In this document: positions 15,925 to 24,301 of the stretch, piece after piece
Position numbering within the stretch: position 1 is the first letter of the stretch
Layout of the letters: the number at the start of each line of letters is the position of its first letter
Source of the DNA: Methylobacteriaceae bacterium
GTDB lineage: Bacteria; Pseudomonadota; Alphaproteobacteria; Rhizobiales; Beijerinckiaceae
Reading direction: 5' to 3'
DNA: 64,000 nucleotides
Assembly: GCA_020638195.1 (NCBI GenBank)
Contig: JACKJC010000003.1
Span: 529,909 to 593,908 of the forward strand
Notes under the pieces: generated by a model
What the model was told of the DNA's origin: nothing
Seen by the model: only the letters and a program-made list of their open reading frames with translations
The model's database searches: none
Made by a program: the position numbers and the translations under genes

Positions 15925-18057
15925 ATGCTGCGGCATGCCAGATTCATTGACCTTCTCTCGTCGACCGCCCGCTTTCGCCACGACTGTCGGGGCAACATTT
16001 CCGTGCTCTTCTCGATCATGGCCATCCCGGCGCTCGCGCTGGTCGGCGCCTCGATCGACTATACCCGCAGCACGGGCATGTACGCGCAGGCCCAGGCCGC
16101 CGCCGACGCCGCCGTTCTTGCGGCCGGCGCCCAGGCGGGCGCAACCCAGGCCGCCCGCCAGACGATCGCCACCAGCACCGCCAACGCCTATTTCGGCGCC
16201 GGCGCCGCCAAGCTCAGCATGACGGTCACCGAGACCGACGTGTCGCCCGGTCTCTATCAGGTCACGATCACGGGATCGATGCCCACCATCGTTTCGAAGC
16301 TGATGGGCCAGTCGCGGATGCAGTTCAGCGTGACCTCGCGCGCGACCTCCAATGGCGTCTCCAATACGAAGCCGCTGGAAATGGCGCTCGCGCTCGACAA
16401 TACCGGCTCCATGTCCAGCAACATGGCCGATCTCAAGGCGGCCGCGAACACGCTCGTCGACACGGTGATGGGCTCAGGCGGCGGGGCCGCGCGCGTCAGC
16501 ATCGTGCCCTATGTGGCGGCCGTGAACCCCGGGCTGACCGACGCGACGAGCGTCGCCAGCTACATCGACACCGACATGTCGAACCCGTTCAACGGCGTCT
16601 GGCAGCGCGGCGCCTGGCTGACCTACGGCAAGCCCTGCGGCACGCCCTATTGGGGCCCGCCGAGCGGTGGCGGCGGCGGTGGCGGCAGCGGTGGCGCCGG
16701 CACAGGCGGCACGGGCGACGCCCGCGACATCATCGACATTCTCAAGCCCATCCGGCATCTCGCGATGGAGCTTTTCGGCGTTTCGTCCGCGCATGCGGCC
16801 GACGTCACGCCGAACACGATTGCGCCATTGACAACCACGACGTGGACGTCGCCGCAGAGCCACCAGACCTATACGATCCCGAAGGATTTCCAGACGGTCG
16901 GCAAGGACATCTGGGGGCAGTATTCGACCGGCGGTTGCGACTGGCTCGCCAACCCCGGCACGGTCAGCCACTACGAACTCTTCAAGCGCGTCAAGAATCC
17001 GGCCGGCGGCACGGTAAGCTGGAAAGGCTGCGTCGAGGCGCGTCTCAGCAAGACGGAGCAGCAGTGGGTCAACTCCAACTGGGGTTGGGGCCTTACAGCC
17101 ACCAAGGACTACGACATCAGCGAGGATGCGCCGACGACGAGCGACAAGGCGTCTCTCTACGTCCCGTATTTTGCGCCCGACGAGCCGGATTACTCGCCCT
17201 ACACCTGGGGGTATGTCGCGCCCGGCGCCTTCGTCAGCTCGACGCAAAGCGGCTTCCACAACAATTATCTCAAGGACGGCGGTTATCTGTCGGCGACCGA
17301 TCAGGGCTCGATCCCGAGCACCTGGAACTGGAAGCAGCTCGGCCAGTTCGACTGGAGCGGCGGTCAGTACCTTCTGAAATACGACGGCAAGACCAACGCC
17401 GCCATCATCCAGGAGACCCCGGACGCCAACGGCTATACCTATGGCCCGAACATGGGCTGCCCGGATCCGATCCTGCGCCTGACCAACGTCAAGGCCGACG
17501 TCACCGCCAAGATCAACAATCTGAAATACTGGCAGAGCGGCGGCACGATCATTTCCGAGGGCCTCGCCTGGGCGTGGCGCACGCTCTCGCCGAACAAGCC
17601 TTTCGCCGACGGCAAGCCATACGCCACGACCGGCCTGCAGAAGGTGATCGTGCTGATGACCGACGGCGTGAACGAACTGATCGACAACGCCAACAATGCG
17701 TCGGGCTACAATTCCGCGCATGTCTCGGACTATTCGTCCTACGGCTATCTCGGCGGCGCGCGTCTGTGGAGCGTCAACAACATCCAGACCTATTCCGGCT
17801 TCCAGACGCTGATGGACAATCGCCTGACGGCGGCCTGCACGGCGGCCAAGAACGCCGGCGTGATCATCTACACGGTCGTGTTCAACCACACAGGCTATCT
17901 GACCTCGGCGCAGCAGTCCGCAGCGCAGAACCTGCTGAAGAATTGCGCGAGCAAGACGAACTATTCCTATGTGGCGACCGATTCCGCCACCCTGCAGAGC
18001 GCCTTCTCGGCCATCGCGGTCTCCGCGACGTCGGGCACGTTACGGCTGGTGAAATAG
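15925..18057 (+). CDS. TadG-like pilus assembly protein with von Willebrand A domain (copy 1)
   Basis: 710 residues. The N-terminus has the TadE/TadG layout: basic residues, RGNISVLFSIMAIPAL and a membrane helix (about 25-45), then Ala-rich pseudopilin-like text (AQAQAAADAAVLAAGAQAG). A von Willebrand A domain starts at LEMALALDNTGSMS (Asp158, MIDAS-like) and resumes at KVIVLMTDGVNELID. Between lies a large insert with a glycine run (about 245-265). TadG-like proteins belong to the tight-adherence pilus system and sit at the envelope. No other tad/cpa gene is in the window. The start could also be GTG 15916. It is a close paralogue of the next gene. Confidence 0.82.
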   Translation: MLRHARFIDLLSSTARFRHDCRGNISVLFSIMAIPALALVGASIDYTRSTGMYAQAQAAADAAVLAAGAQAGATQAARQTIATSTANAYFGAGAAKLSMTVTETDVSPGLYQVTITGSMPTIVSKLMGQSRMQFSVTSRATSNGVSNTKPLEMALALDNTGSMSSNMADLKAAANTLVDTVMGSGGGAARVSIVPYVAAVNPGLTDATSVASYIDTDMSNPFNGVWQRGAWLTYGKPCGTPYWGPPSGGGGGGGSGGAGTGGTGDARDIIDILKPIRHLAMELFGVSSAHAADVTPNTIAPLTTTTWTSPQSHQTYTIPKDFQTVGKDIWGQYSTGGCDWLANPGTVSHYELFKRVKNPAGGTVSWKGCVEARLSKTEQQWVNSNWGWGLTATKDYDISEDAPTTSDKASLYVPYFAPDEPDYSPYTWGYVAPGAFVSSTQSGFHNNYLKDGGYLSATDQGSIPSTWNWKQLGQFDWSGGQYLLKYDGKTNAAIIQETPDANGYTYGPNMGCPDPILRLTNVKADVTAKINNLKYWQSGGTIISEGLAWAWRTLSPNKPFADGKPYATTGLQKVIVLMTDGVNELIDNANNASGYNSAHVSDYSSYGYLGGARLWSVNNIQTYSGFQTLMDNRLTAACTAAKNAGVIIYTVVFNHTGYLTSAQQSAAQNLLKNCASKTNYSYVATDSATLQSAFSAIAVSATSGTLRLVK

Positions 18058-18378
18058 AAGAACTGTCCGGCGGAAAGCGCAGCGCCGCGGGTCCGGATCC
18101 GGAGCGTTTCAATCAGTGACGATTCAATCCGGCGACAGGAGGGGAGGGCGGTCCGGCCAGCCCCTCAACCCCTTGCCATTACGGCGCGCGGGAGCAGGCG
18201 GGAATGAGTTGGCGCGATCGAGACCTTAGCCAATCGCATAGTTTCTGTGCCATGCCGGGCTGCGGATCGCGCGGAAGAGGTCGATTTCGGGTCTTATTCG
18301 ATGGGCGCCGTTAATTTTTTTTGACTGGCGGTTGCGCCTAACGTCATGAAATTTCGAGATCTAGTGCAGCATCCCGGG
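18058..18378. other. Spacer between the two TadG-like genes
   Basis: 321 bp without a supportable gene. It contains a T run (TTAATTTTTTTTGAC at about 18311-18325) but no hairpin that I would call a terminator, no tRNA and no repeat other than the leader that follows at 18379. Confidence 0.5.
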
Positions 18379-18480
18379 CGGTTAATGCCAGTTAGCAACC
18401 GCGCCATGAGTCGATTTACATCAACTTGAGACATTGCCCGTAGGAATGGAGGCACGGAATTCTCAAGAGCGGTGTTCGCT
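18379..18480 (+). promoter_or_regulatory. Upstream region of the second TadG-like gene
   Basis: Gap-free homologue of 15823-15924. It carries the same 20-bp block at 18414-18433, again 67 bp before the ATG. See the first copy for interpretation. Confidence 0.5.
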
Positions 18481-20601
18481 ATGCTTCGGCATACCAAAGT
18501 TACGAACCTTCTCGCGTCGACAGCGCGCTTTCGCGACGACAGTCGCGGCAACCTGTCGGTGATCTTCTCGGTCGTGGCCATACCCGCGCTCGCGCTGGTC
18601 GGCGCGTCGATCGACTATACGCGCAGCACGGGCGTGATTTCGCAGGCTCAGGCCGCCGCCGACGCAGCCGTCCTTGCGGCCGGCGCCCAGGCCGGCGCCA
18701 CCCAGGCGGCGCGCCAGACGATCGCCACCAGCACGGCGAACGGCTATTTCGGCGCCGGCGCCGCCAAGCTCAACATGACGATTACCGAAACCGATGTTTC
18801 GCCCGGTCTCTATGAAGTCACGATCACGGGATCGATGCCCACCATTGTGTCGAAGGTCTTGGGCAAGTCGAGAATGCAGTTCAGCGTGACCTCGCGCGCG
18901 ACGACCAACGGCGTCTCCGACTCCAAGCCGCTCGAAATGGCGCTCGCGCTCGACAACACTGGCTCCATGTCCGCCAACATGGCCGATCTCAAGTCCGCGG
19001 CGTTGACGCTCGTCGACACGGTGATGGGCTCAGGTGGGGGCGCTGCGCGTGTCAGCATCGTGCCCTACGTGGCTGCCGTGAACCCCGGGCTCACCGACGC
19101 GACCAGCGTCGCCAGCTACATCGACACCCAAATGGCCAACCCGTTCAACGGCATCTGGCAGCGTGGCGCCTGGCTGACCTACGGCAAGCCCTGTGGCTCG
19201 CCTTATTGGGGCGGTGGCGGCGGTGGCGGCGGTGGCGGCGGCGCCGGTTCGGGCGGCACAGGCGACGCTCGCGACATCATCGACATTCTCAAGCCCATCC
19301 GGCATCTCGCGATGGAGCTTTTCGGCGTTTCCTCCGCGCATGCGGAAGACGTGACGCCGAACACCGTGCCGCCTTTGACCACCAAGAGCTGGAAATCCCC
19401 CAATTCCGGCCAGACCTACACGATTCCGAAGGGCTTCGAGACGGTCACGAAGGACAAGTGGGGCGCGTATTCGACCGGTGGCTGCGACTGGCTCGCCAAC
19501 CCCGGCACGGTCAGCCACTACGAACTCTTCAAGCGCGTCAAGAATCCGGCCGGCGGCACGGTAAGCTGGAAAGGCTGCGTCGAGGCGCGCCTCAGCAAGA
19601 AAGAGCAGCAGTGGGTCAATTCTCACTGGGGCTGGGGACTGTCCGCGTCCAAGGACTACGACATCAGCGAGGATGCGCCGGTAGCTGGCGATACTGCGTC
19701 GCTGTATGTCCCCTATTTCGCGCCCGATGAACCGGACTATTCGCCCTATACCTGGGCCTATGTCGCCCCCGGAGCCTATTCGGCTGCGAACAAGGGCTTT
19801 CACAACAACTATCTGAAAGACGGCGGCAAGCTCTCGTCGAGCGATCAGGGCTCGATCCCGAACTCCTGGAACTGGAAGCAGCTCGGCCAGTTCGACTGGA
19901 GCGGCGGTCAGTACCTGCTGAAATACGACGGCACGACCAACGCCGCCATCATCCAGGAGACCCCGGACGCCAACGGCTATACCTATGGCCCGAACATGGG
20001 CTGCCCGGATCCGATCCTGCGCCTGACCAACGTCAAGGCCGACGTCACCGCCAAGATCAACAATCTGAAATACTGGCAGAGCGGCGGCACGATCATTTCC
20101 GAAGGCGTCGCCTGGGCGTGGCGCACGCTCTCGCCGAACAAGCCTTTCGCCGACGGCAAGCCATACGCCACGACCGGCCTGCAGAAGGTGATCGTGCTGA
20201 TGACCGACGGCGTGAACGAACTGATCGACAACGCCAACAATGCGTCGGGCTACAATTCCGCGCATGTCTCGGACTATTCGTCCTACGGCTATCTCGGCGG
20301 CGCGCGTCTGTGGAGCGTCAACAACATCCAGACCTATTCCGGCTTCCAGACGCACTTGGACAATCGCGTGAAAGATGCCTGTACGGCGGCCAAGAACGCG
20401 GGCGTCATCATCTACACGGTCACGTTCAGCCACACAGGCTATCTGACCTCGTCACAGCAGGCGGCCGCGCAAAACCTGATGAGGAACTGCGCGAGCAAGA
20501 CGACCTATTCCTACGTGGCGACCGATTCCGCCACGCTTCAGAGCGCTTTCTCGGCCATCGCGGTCTCGGCGACCTCGGGCACGCTGCGGCTGGTGAAATA
20601 G
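18481..20601 (+). CDS. TadG-like pilus assembly protein with von Willebrand A domain (copy 2)
   Basis: 706 residues from ATG 18481 (GTG 18472 possible), with the same domain order as copy 1: an N-terminal membrane helix, LEMALALDNTGSMSAN at the MIDAS position, a glycine run with a different length and composition, and a distal von Willebrand segment. Both copies are intact and share all motifs, so neither looks like a pseudogene. Differences cluster in the middle insert (about 390-470) and near the C-terminus, which may mean different partners. A stable hairpin follows the stop. Confidence 0.82.
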   Translation: MLRHTKVTNLLASTARFRDDSRGNLSVIFSVVAIPALALVGASIDYTRSTGVISQAQAAADAAVLAAGAQAGATQAARQTIATSTANGYFGAGAAKLNMTITETDVSPGLYEVTITGSMPTIVSKVLGKSRMQFSVTSRATTNGVSDSKPLEMALALDNTGSMSANMADLKSAALTLVDTVMGSGGGAARVSIVPYVAAVNPGLTDATSVASYIDTQMANPFNGIWQRGAWLTYGKPCGSPYWGGGGGGGGGGGAGSGGTGDARDIIDILKPIRHLAMELFGVSSAHAEDVTPNTVPPLTTKSWKSPNSGQTYTIPKGFETVTKDKWGAYSTGGCDWLANPGTVSHYELFKRVKNPAGGTVSWKGCVEARLSKKEQQWVNSHWGWGLSASKDYDISEDAPVAGDTASLYVPYFAPDEPDYSPYTWAYVAPGAYSAANKGFHNNYLKDGGKLSSSDQGSIPNSWNWKQLGQFDWSGGQYLLKYDGTTNAAIIQETPDANGYTYGPNMGCPDPILRLTNVKADVTAKINNLKYWQSGGTIISEGVAWAWRTLSPNKPFADGKPYATTGLQKVIVLMTDGVNELIDNANNASGYNSAHVSDYSSYGYLGGARLWSVNNIQTYSGFQTHLDNRVKDACTAAKNAGVIIYTVTFSHTGYLTSSQQAAAQNLMRNCASKTTYSYVATDSATLQSAFSAIAVSATSGTLRLVK

Positions 20602-20624
20602 GAATAATTTTTATGGCAGGAGAT

Positions 20625-20656
20625 GAAACGCCCCGGCTTGCAATCCGGGGCGTTTC
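20625..20656 (+). terminator. Likely terminator after the second TadG-like gene
   Basis: A perfect 12-bp stem GAAACGCCCCGG / CCGGGGCGTTTC with an 8-nt loop. The following bases are only weakly T-rich (ATTCTG), so Rho-independent action is likely but not ideal. It separates the TadG pair from the GTA cluster. Confidence 0.7.
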
Positions 20657-20711
20657 ATTCTGTGTTGATGCGCATTTGGTGGCGCGGTTTCATAAAATAT
20701 GATTTTTTTCC

Positions 20712-20740
20712 TTGACAGCGGACCGCTCCTCCGTTAGGGT
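20712..20740 (+). promoter_or_regulatory. Candidate sigma-70 promoter of the GTA-like cluster
   Basis: TTGACA at 20712-20717 and TAGGGT at 20735-20740 are separated by exactly 17 bp and lie 87 bp before the TerS start. An AT-rich stretch (20695-20710) precedes it. Confidence 0.6.
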
Positions 20741-20826
20741 TCGGACATTCTCCACATTTGCGCTCGACGGCGCGGCGACGAAAAAGGTCGCCGGCGGCGA
20801 CGGCGCGCATCCATTGCAGATGCGGC

Positions 20827-21393
20827 ATGGCCAGCAGCGACACGCTTTCGCCCGAAAAAATCGAACGGCTCCGTGCGCGATACGAGGCGCGTGACGAGAC
20901 GATCGCCGCGATCTGTGCGGACGAGGGCGTGAACGAAAAGACGCTCCACGCGCTGCGTCGCAAGTTGGAATGGCGACCGCGCAGCAAGGCGCTGCAAAAG
21001 GCGGCCGCCGGCGGCCGCAAACCGCCGCCGCGCAAGACGAAGGCGGCAGCAAGGCGCGCGCCGGCGAAGAAGCCCGCGAAAACGCGCCCCGTGTCCGCGC
21101 CGCCGCCCGGCGCGGTCGACATGCCGACATTGATCGCGCGCATCCGCAGGCAATTACAGGGCGCACTGGAGGCTGCGCAGGAGCGAGGCCCCGCTGCCGA
21201 CCCCGACAAGACCGCGAATCTGATGGCGAGTTTGACGCGCACGTTGCAGACGCTGCGCGCTCTGGAGAAGGACACGACGCAGGATGAGCGACGCGACGAC
21301 GGGTCAGACGCTCCCCCGCTCGATCTCGCCGAGCTGCGCCGCGAACTTGCGCGACGGGTTGATCTATTGCGCCAGGATCGGGGAGATACCTGA
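20827..21393 (+). CDS. GTA-like small terminase (g1)
   Basis: A 188-residue protein at the position of R. capsulatus GTA g1, now regarded as the small terminase. The N-terminus looks like a helix-turn-helix (about 18-45; RDETIAAICADEGVNEKTLH), followed by a Lys/Pro/Ala-rich linker (about 55-95) and helical C-terminal segments suited to oligomerisation. It should hold the packaging ATPase on DNA. The ATG at 20827 is preferred over the upstream in-frame start at 20758, which adds Arg-rich residues. Its 3' end overlaps TerL by 110 bp. Confidence 0.75.
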   Translation: MASSDTLSPEKIERLRARYEARDETIAAICADEGVNEKTLHALRRKLEWRPRSKALQKAAAGGRKPPPRKTKAAARRAPAKKPAKTRPVSAPPPGAVDMPTLIARIRRQLQGALEAAQERGPAADPDKTANLMASLTRTLQTLRALEKDTTQDERRDDGSDAPPLDLAELRRELARRVDLLRQDRGDT

Positions 21394-22678
21394 ACTCTTC
21401 GCGGATTATTCCGCGCGCGAGCTCGAGGCCGTTCTGTCCTTCTTCGAATTTCGGGCGCGAAAAAGCCAGACGCCGCCGCGTGCGACGCCAGACGGCGCGC
21501 CGTGGCGCGCCTGGCTCTTCGTCGGCGGGCGCGGCGCGGGCAAGACGCGCGCAGGCGCCGAATGGGTGCGCGGCATGGCCGGCGGCTTCGTCGATTTCTC
21601 CGACAAGCCGGTCGCACGCATCGCCTTGATCGGCGAGACCTGGGCCGACGCCCGCGACGTGATGATCGAAGGCGTCTCCGGCATTCTCGCCGCGCATCAG
21701 AAATGGGACCGCCCGCAATGGGAGGCCTCGCGTAGGCGCCTGACATGGCGCAACGGCGCGATCGCGCAGGTGTTTTCGGCAGAAGATCCCGAGAGTTTGC
21801 GCGGGCCGCAATTCGACGCGGCCTGGTGCGACGAGGTCGCCAAATGGCGCCATGCGCAGGAGGTTTGGGACATGCTGCAATTCGGTCTGCGCCTCGGCGA
21901 ATGGCCGCGCGCCATGGTGACGACGACGCCGCGGCCGCTCGCGCTCTTGAAGAAACTGATGGCCGATCCTGCCAATGTCGTGACGCGCGCCTCCACCCGC
22001 GCCAACGCCGAAAATCTCGCGCCGGGTTTCTTGCGCGCGATCGAGGAAAGATATGGCGGCACGCGCCTCGGGCGTCAGGAGATCGACGGCGCGATCGTCG
22101 AGGAACGCGCCGAAGCGCTCTGGTCGCGCGACATGCTCGAGCAGGCGCGCATCGCCGTGGCGCCGCCGCTCGCGCGCATCGTCGTCGCGATCGATCCGCC
22201 GGCGGCTTCGCACAAGCGCGCCGACAAATGCGGGATCGTCGCCGCTGGCGTCGATGGCGATTGGCTCGTGCATGTCCTGGCCGACGCGACGATTGCCGCG
22301 GCGAAGCCAGCCGAATGGGCGGCGCGGGCGACCGCGCTCTATCACGAATTGCAGGCCGACGCGCTGGTCGTCGAGGTCAACCAGGGCGGCGACATGGTGG
22401 CGAGCGTGATCGCGCAGGCCGACCCTTCCGTACCAGTCGTGAAAGTTCGCGCGACGCGTGGAAAATATCTGCGCGCCGCGCCGGTCGCGCTGCTCTACGA
22501 ACAGAACCGCGTGCGCCATGCCGGCGCCTTTCCCGAGCTCGAGGACGAGATGTGCGCCTTCGGGCCGGATGGCCTGATGAATGGCGCAAGCCCGGACCGG
22601 CTCGATGCGCTGGTCTGGGCGATCACGCATCTCGCGCTCGACGGCAAACGTGCGACGCCGAGGGTGCGTAGGTTGTGA
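21284..22678 (+). CDS. GTA-like large terminase, DNA packaging ATPase/nuclease (g2)
   Basis: 464 residues. Walker A is GGRGAGKT (81-88), Walker B is AAWCDEVAKW (Asp183/Glu184), and the C-terminal RNase H-like nuclease begins at IVVAIDPPAAS (about Asp305). It pumps DNA into the prohead; in GTAs packaging is headful and largely sequence-independent. An AGGA lies before ATG 21284. Gene overlap with TerS is unusually long, so a downstream start cannot be excluded, but no better ribosome site is evident. Confidence 0.93.
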   Translation: MSDATTGQTLPRSISPSCAANLRDGLIYCARIGEIPELFADYSARELEAVLSFFEFRARKSQTPPRATPDGAPWRAWLFVGGRGAGKTRAGAEWVRGMAGGFVDFSDKPVARIALIGETWADARDVMIEGVSGILAAHQKWDRPQWEASRRRLTWRNGAIAQVFSAEDPESLRGPQFDAAWCDEVAKWRHAQEVWDMLQFGLRLGEWPRAMVTTTPRPLALLKKLMADPANVVTRASTRANAENLAPGFLRAIEERYGGTRLGRQEIDGAIVEERAEALWSRDMLEQARIAVAPPLARIVVAIDPPAASHKRADKCGIVAAGVDGDWLVHVLADATIAAAKPAEWAARATALYHELQADALVVEVNQGGDMVASVIAQADPSVPVVKVRATRGKYLRAAPVALLYEQNRVRHAGAFPELEDEMCAFGPDGLMNGASPDRLDALVWAITHLALDGKRATPRVRRL

Positions 22679-22692
22679 GCGTCTCCCCGCCC

Positions 22693-22716
22693 CGTTCTCC
22701 CGCAGACGGGAGAACG
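22693..22716. repeat. Perfect hairpin between terminase and portal genes
   Basis: CGTTCTCCCG CAGA CGGGAGAACG, a 10-bp perfect stem with a 4-nt loop, placed between the TerL stop and the portal start. There is no T run. It resembles dispersed GC-rich palindromic (REP-like) units. Confidence 0.65.
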
Positions 22717-22743
22717 ACGACGACATCAAACAAGAGAACCCGC

Positions 22744-23919
22744 ATGTCCTTCCTTTCCCGCCTGTTCGGCGCGCAGTCGCGCGAAGAAAAACGTTCGCGC
22801 GCTGGCGCCCTGCTTGCCCTGCACACGGTCGGCGCCGCGCGCTGGACGCCGCGCGACTATACGGCGCTGACGCGCGAAGGCTTCGAGCGCAACGCCATCG
22901 TGCATCGCTGCGTGCGCATGGTCGCCGAATGCGCGGCCACCATTCCCTGGCGGCTATACGAGGGCAGGGCGGAGCTGACCGCCCATCCGCTGCTGGATCT
23001 TCTCGCGCGGCCGAACCCCGCGCAGACATCGACCGATCTGATCGAAAGCCTGGTCGTCAATCTCCTGCTGTTCGGCAACGTCTATGTCGAAGGCGCGCAG
23101 GTCGATGGACAGGTGCGCGAGATCTACGTTTTGCGCAGCGACCGTATGACAGTGGCGCCGGGCCCCAACGGCTGGCCGGCAGCCTACGAATATGCATTCC
23201 TCGGCGATCGCGTGCGTTACGTGATGCAGGGTGAAGGCGTCGAGCCGATCATGCATGTGCGCCTCGGCCATCCGCTCGACGATCACTACGGCCTGCCGCC
23301 GCTAGCCGCGGCCCATGTCGCGATCGACACGCACAATGCCGCGGGCTTCTGGAACAAGGCGCTTCTCGACAATGCCGCGCGCCCCTCTGGCGCGCTCGTC
23401 TACGGCGCGAGCGATGGCGCGCAATTTTCCGATGCGCAATTCGATCGCCTGAAGAGCGAGCTCGAGGAGAATTTCTCGGGCTCGGACAACGCCGGCCGCC
23501 CGCTGCTGCTCGACGGCGGTCTCGACTGGAAGGCGCTGTCGCTCTCGCCCAAGGACATGGATTTCATCGAGGCCAAGGCGGCGGCCGCGCGCGAAATCGC
23601 GCTTTGCTTCGGTGTGCCGCCGCTCGTGCTTGGCCTTCCCGGCGACAACACACGCGCCAATTACGTGGAAGCCAATGCCGCCTTCTGGCGTCAGGCCGTC
23701 ATCCCCATGGTGCAGCGCCAGCAACGCGCCTTCGAGCACTGGCTCCAACCGGCCTGGCCCGGATTGCGCTTCGACTACGACGTCGACCGCATTGATGCGC
23801 TCTCGGCCGAACGCGCGGCAGAATGGGCGCGCGTGGACGCGGCGACCTTTCTGTCAGCCGACGAGAAACGGGAGCTGCTGGGGTTTGCGGCGCGTGGCGC
23901 CGCGCCGCCGCCGCCATGA
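22744..23919 (+). CDS. HK97-type phage portal protein (GTA g3)
   Basis: 391 residues. This forms the dodecameric ring at the capsid vertex through which DNA enters and leaves. Family text includes NAIVHRCVRMVAECAATIPW, HPLLDLLARPNP and FWNKALLDNAARPSG, with GVPPLVLGLPGDNTRANYVEA near the C-terminus. The ATG at 22744 is chosen because the MSFLSRLFG start is typical; an upstream GTG at 22675 would add 23 residues across the hairpin. The stop overlaps the next small gene. Confidence 0.93.
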   Translation: MSFLSRLFGAQSREEKRSRAGALLALHTVGAARWTPRDYTALTREGFERNAIVHRCVRMVAECAATIPWRLYEGRAELTAHPLLDLLARPNPAQTSTDLIESLVVNLLLFGNVYVEGAQVDGQVREIYVLRSDRMTVAPGPNGWPAAYEYAFLGDRVRYVMQGEGVEPIMHVRLGHPLDDHYGLPPLAAAHVAIDTHNAAGFWNKALLDNAARPSGALVYGASDGAQFSDAQFDRLKSELEENFSGSDNAGRPLLLDGGLDWKALSLSPKDMDFIEAKAAAAREIALCFGVPPLVLGLPGDNTRANYVEANAAFWRQAVIPMVQRQQRAFEHWLQPAWPGLRFDYDVDRIDALSAERAAEWARVDAATFLSADEKRELLGFAARGAAPPPP

Positions 23920-24104
23920 ACGACCTTCTCGCGCTCGTCGCCGCGCGCGGCGATCTCGCGCATATCGCGCTTTTCCTCTGGGCGAGCGCGGTTTCGACCA
24001 TGCTCTGGTATGCGCTGCGCGAACTCGCGGCCTCCAATCGCCGCTTCGATCTCTTCCTGCGCGAACTCGCGCGCTTCAATCGCCGCTTCGGCCGCGAGGG
24101 CTGA
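23916..24104 (+). CDS. Small membrane protein at the GTA g3.5 position
   Basis: 62 residues. The ATG overlaps the portal stop (ATGA). One hydrophobic segment (about 14-34; LAHIALFLWASAVSTMLWYAL) is followed by an Arg/Phe-rich tail with an internal repeat (NRRFDLFLRELARFNRRF). The R. capsulatus cluster has an unassigned short gene g3.5 at this place; whether they are homologous is inference. Confidence 0.6.
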   Translation: MNDLLALVAARGDLAHIALFLWASAVSTMLWYALRELAASNRRFDLFLRELARFNRRFGREG

Positions 24105-24105
24105 C

Positions 24106-24258
24106 ATGACGTTTCGCTTTCTGCACCGCCCGCGCCGCGCGACGCGCCGCCGCGATCCCGATTCCCTGATCAAGGCCTTCTGGCGCACGCTCGAACGTTT
24201 CGCGCAACACGAGCGTATGGATCGCGAGCCTTCAGATTCGCCGAAGAGCGCCGAATGA
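24106..24258 (+). CDS. Very small basic protein of unknown function
   Basis: 50 residues, Arg-rich (MTFRFLHRPRRATRRRDPDS), starting 1 bp after the preceding stop. It lacks family features, and its reality rests on tight spacing within the operon. Confidence 0.4.
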   Translation: MTFRFLHRPRRATRRRDPDSLIKAFWRTLERFAQHERMDREPSDSPKSAE

Positions 24259-24301
24259 AGCGAGCCTGAAAGCTCGCGGTCCAACATTCCTGGAGCATCC
24301 A

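Larger units (their letters stand above)
15925..20601 (+). repeat. Tandem duplication of the TadG-like gene
   Basis: Copies 15925-18057 and 18481-20601 are direct repeats with their 102-bp leaders. Identity is mosaic: about 17327-17810 versus 19867-20350 is almost perfect, with a shorter near-perfect tract of about 105 bp at 16945-17050, whereas 17130-17330 and its counterpart differ at many positions. Confidence 0.85.

Noticed and set aside
16474..17889. 471-residue antisense frame in the first TadG-like gene, with a counterpart at 19030-20433
   Set aside because: It is conserved between copies only because the sense genes are. It has no family features and no ribosome site that I trust.
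20690..23029. 779-residue minus-strand frame opposite TerS, TerL and portal
   Set aside because: The sense strand holds three well-supported packaging genes.
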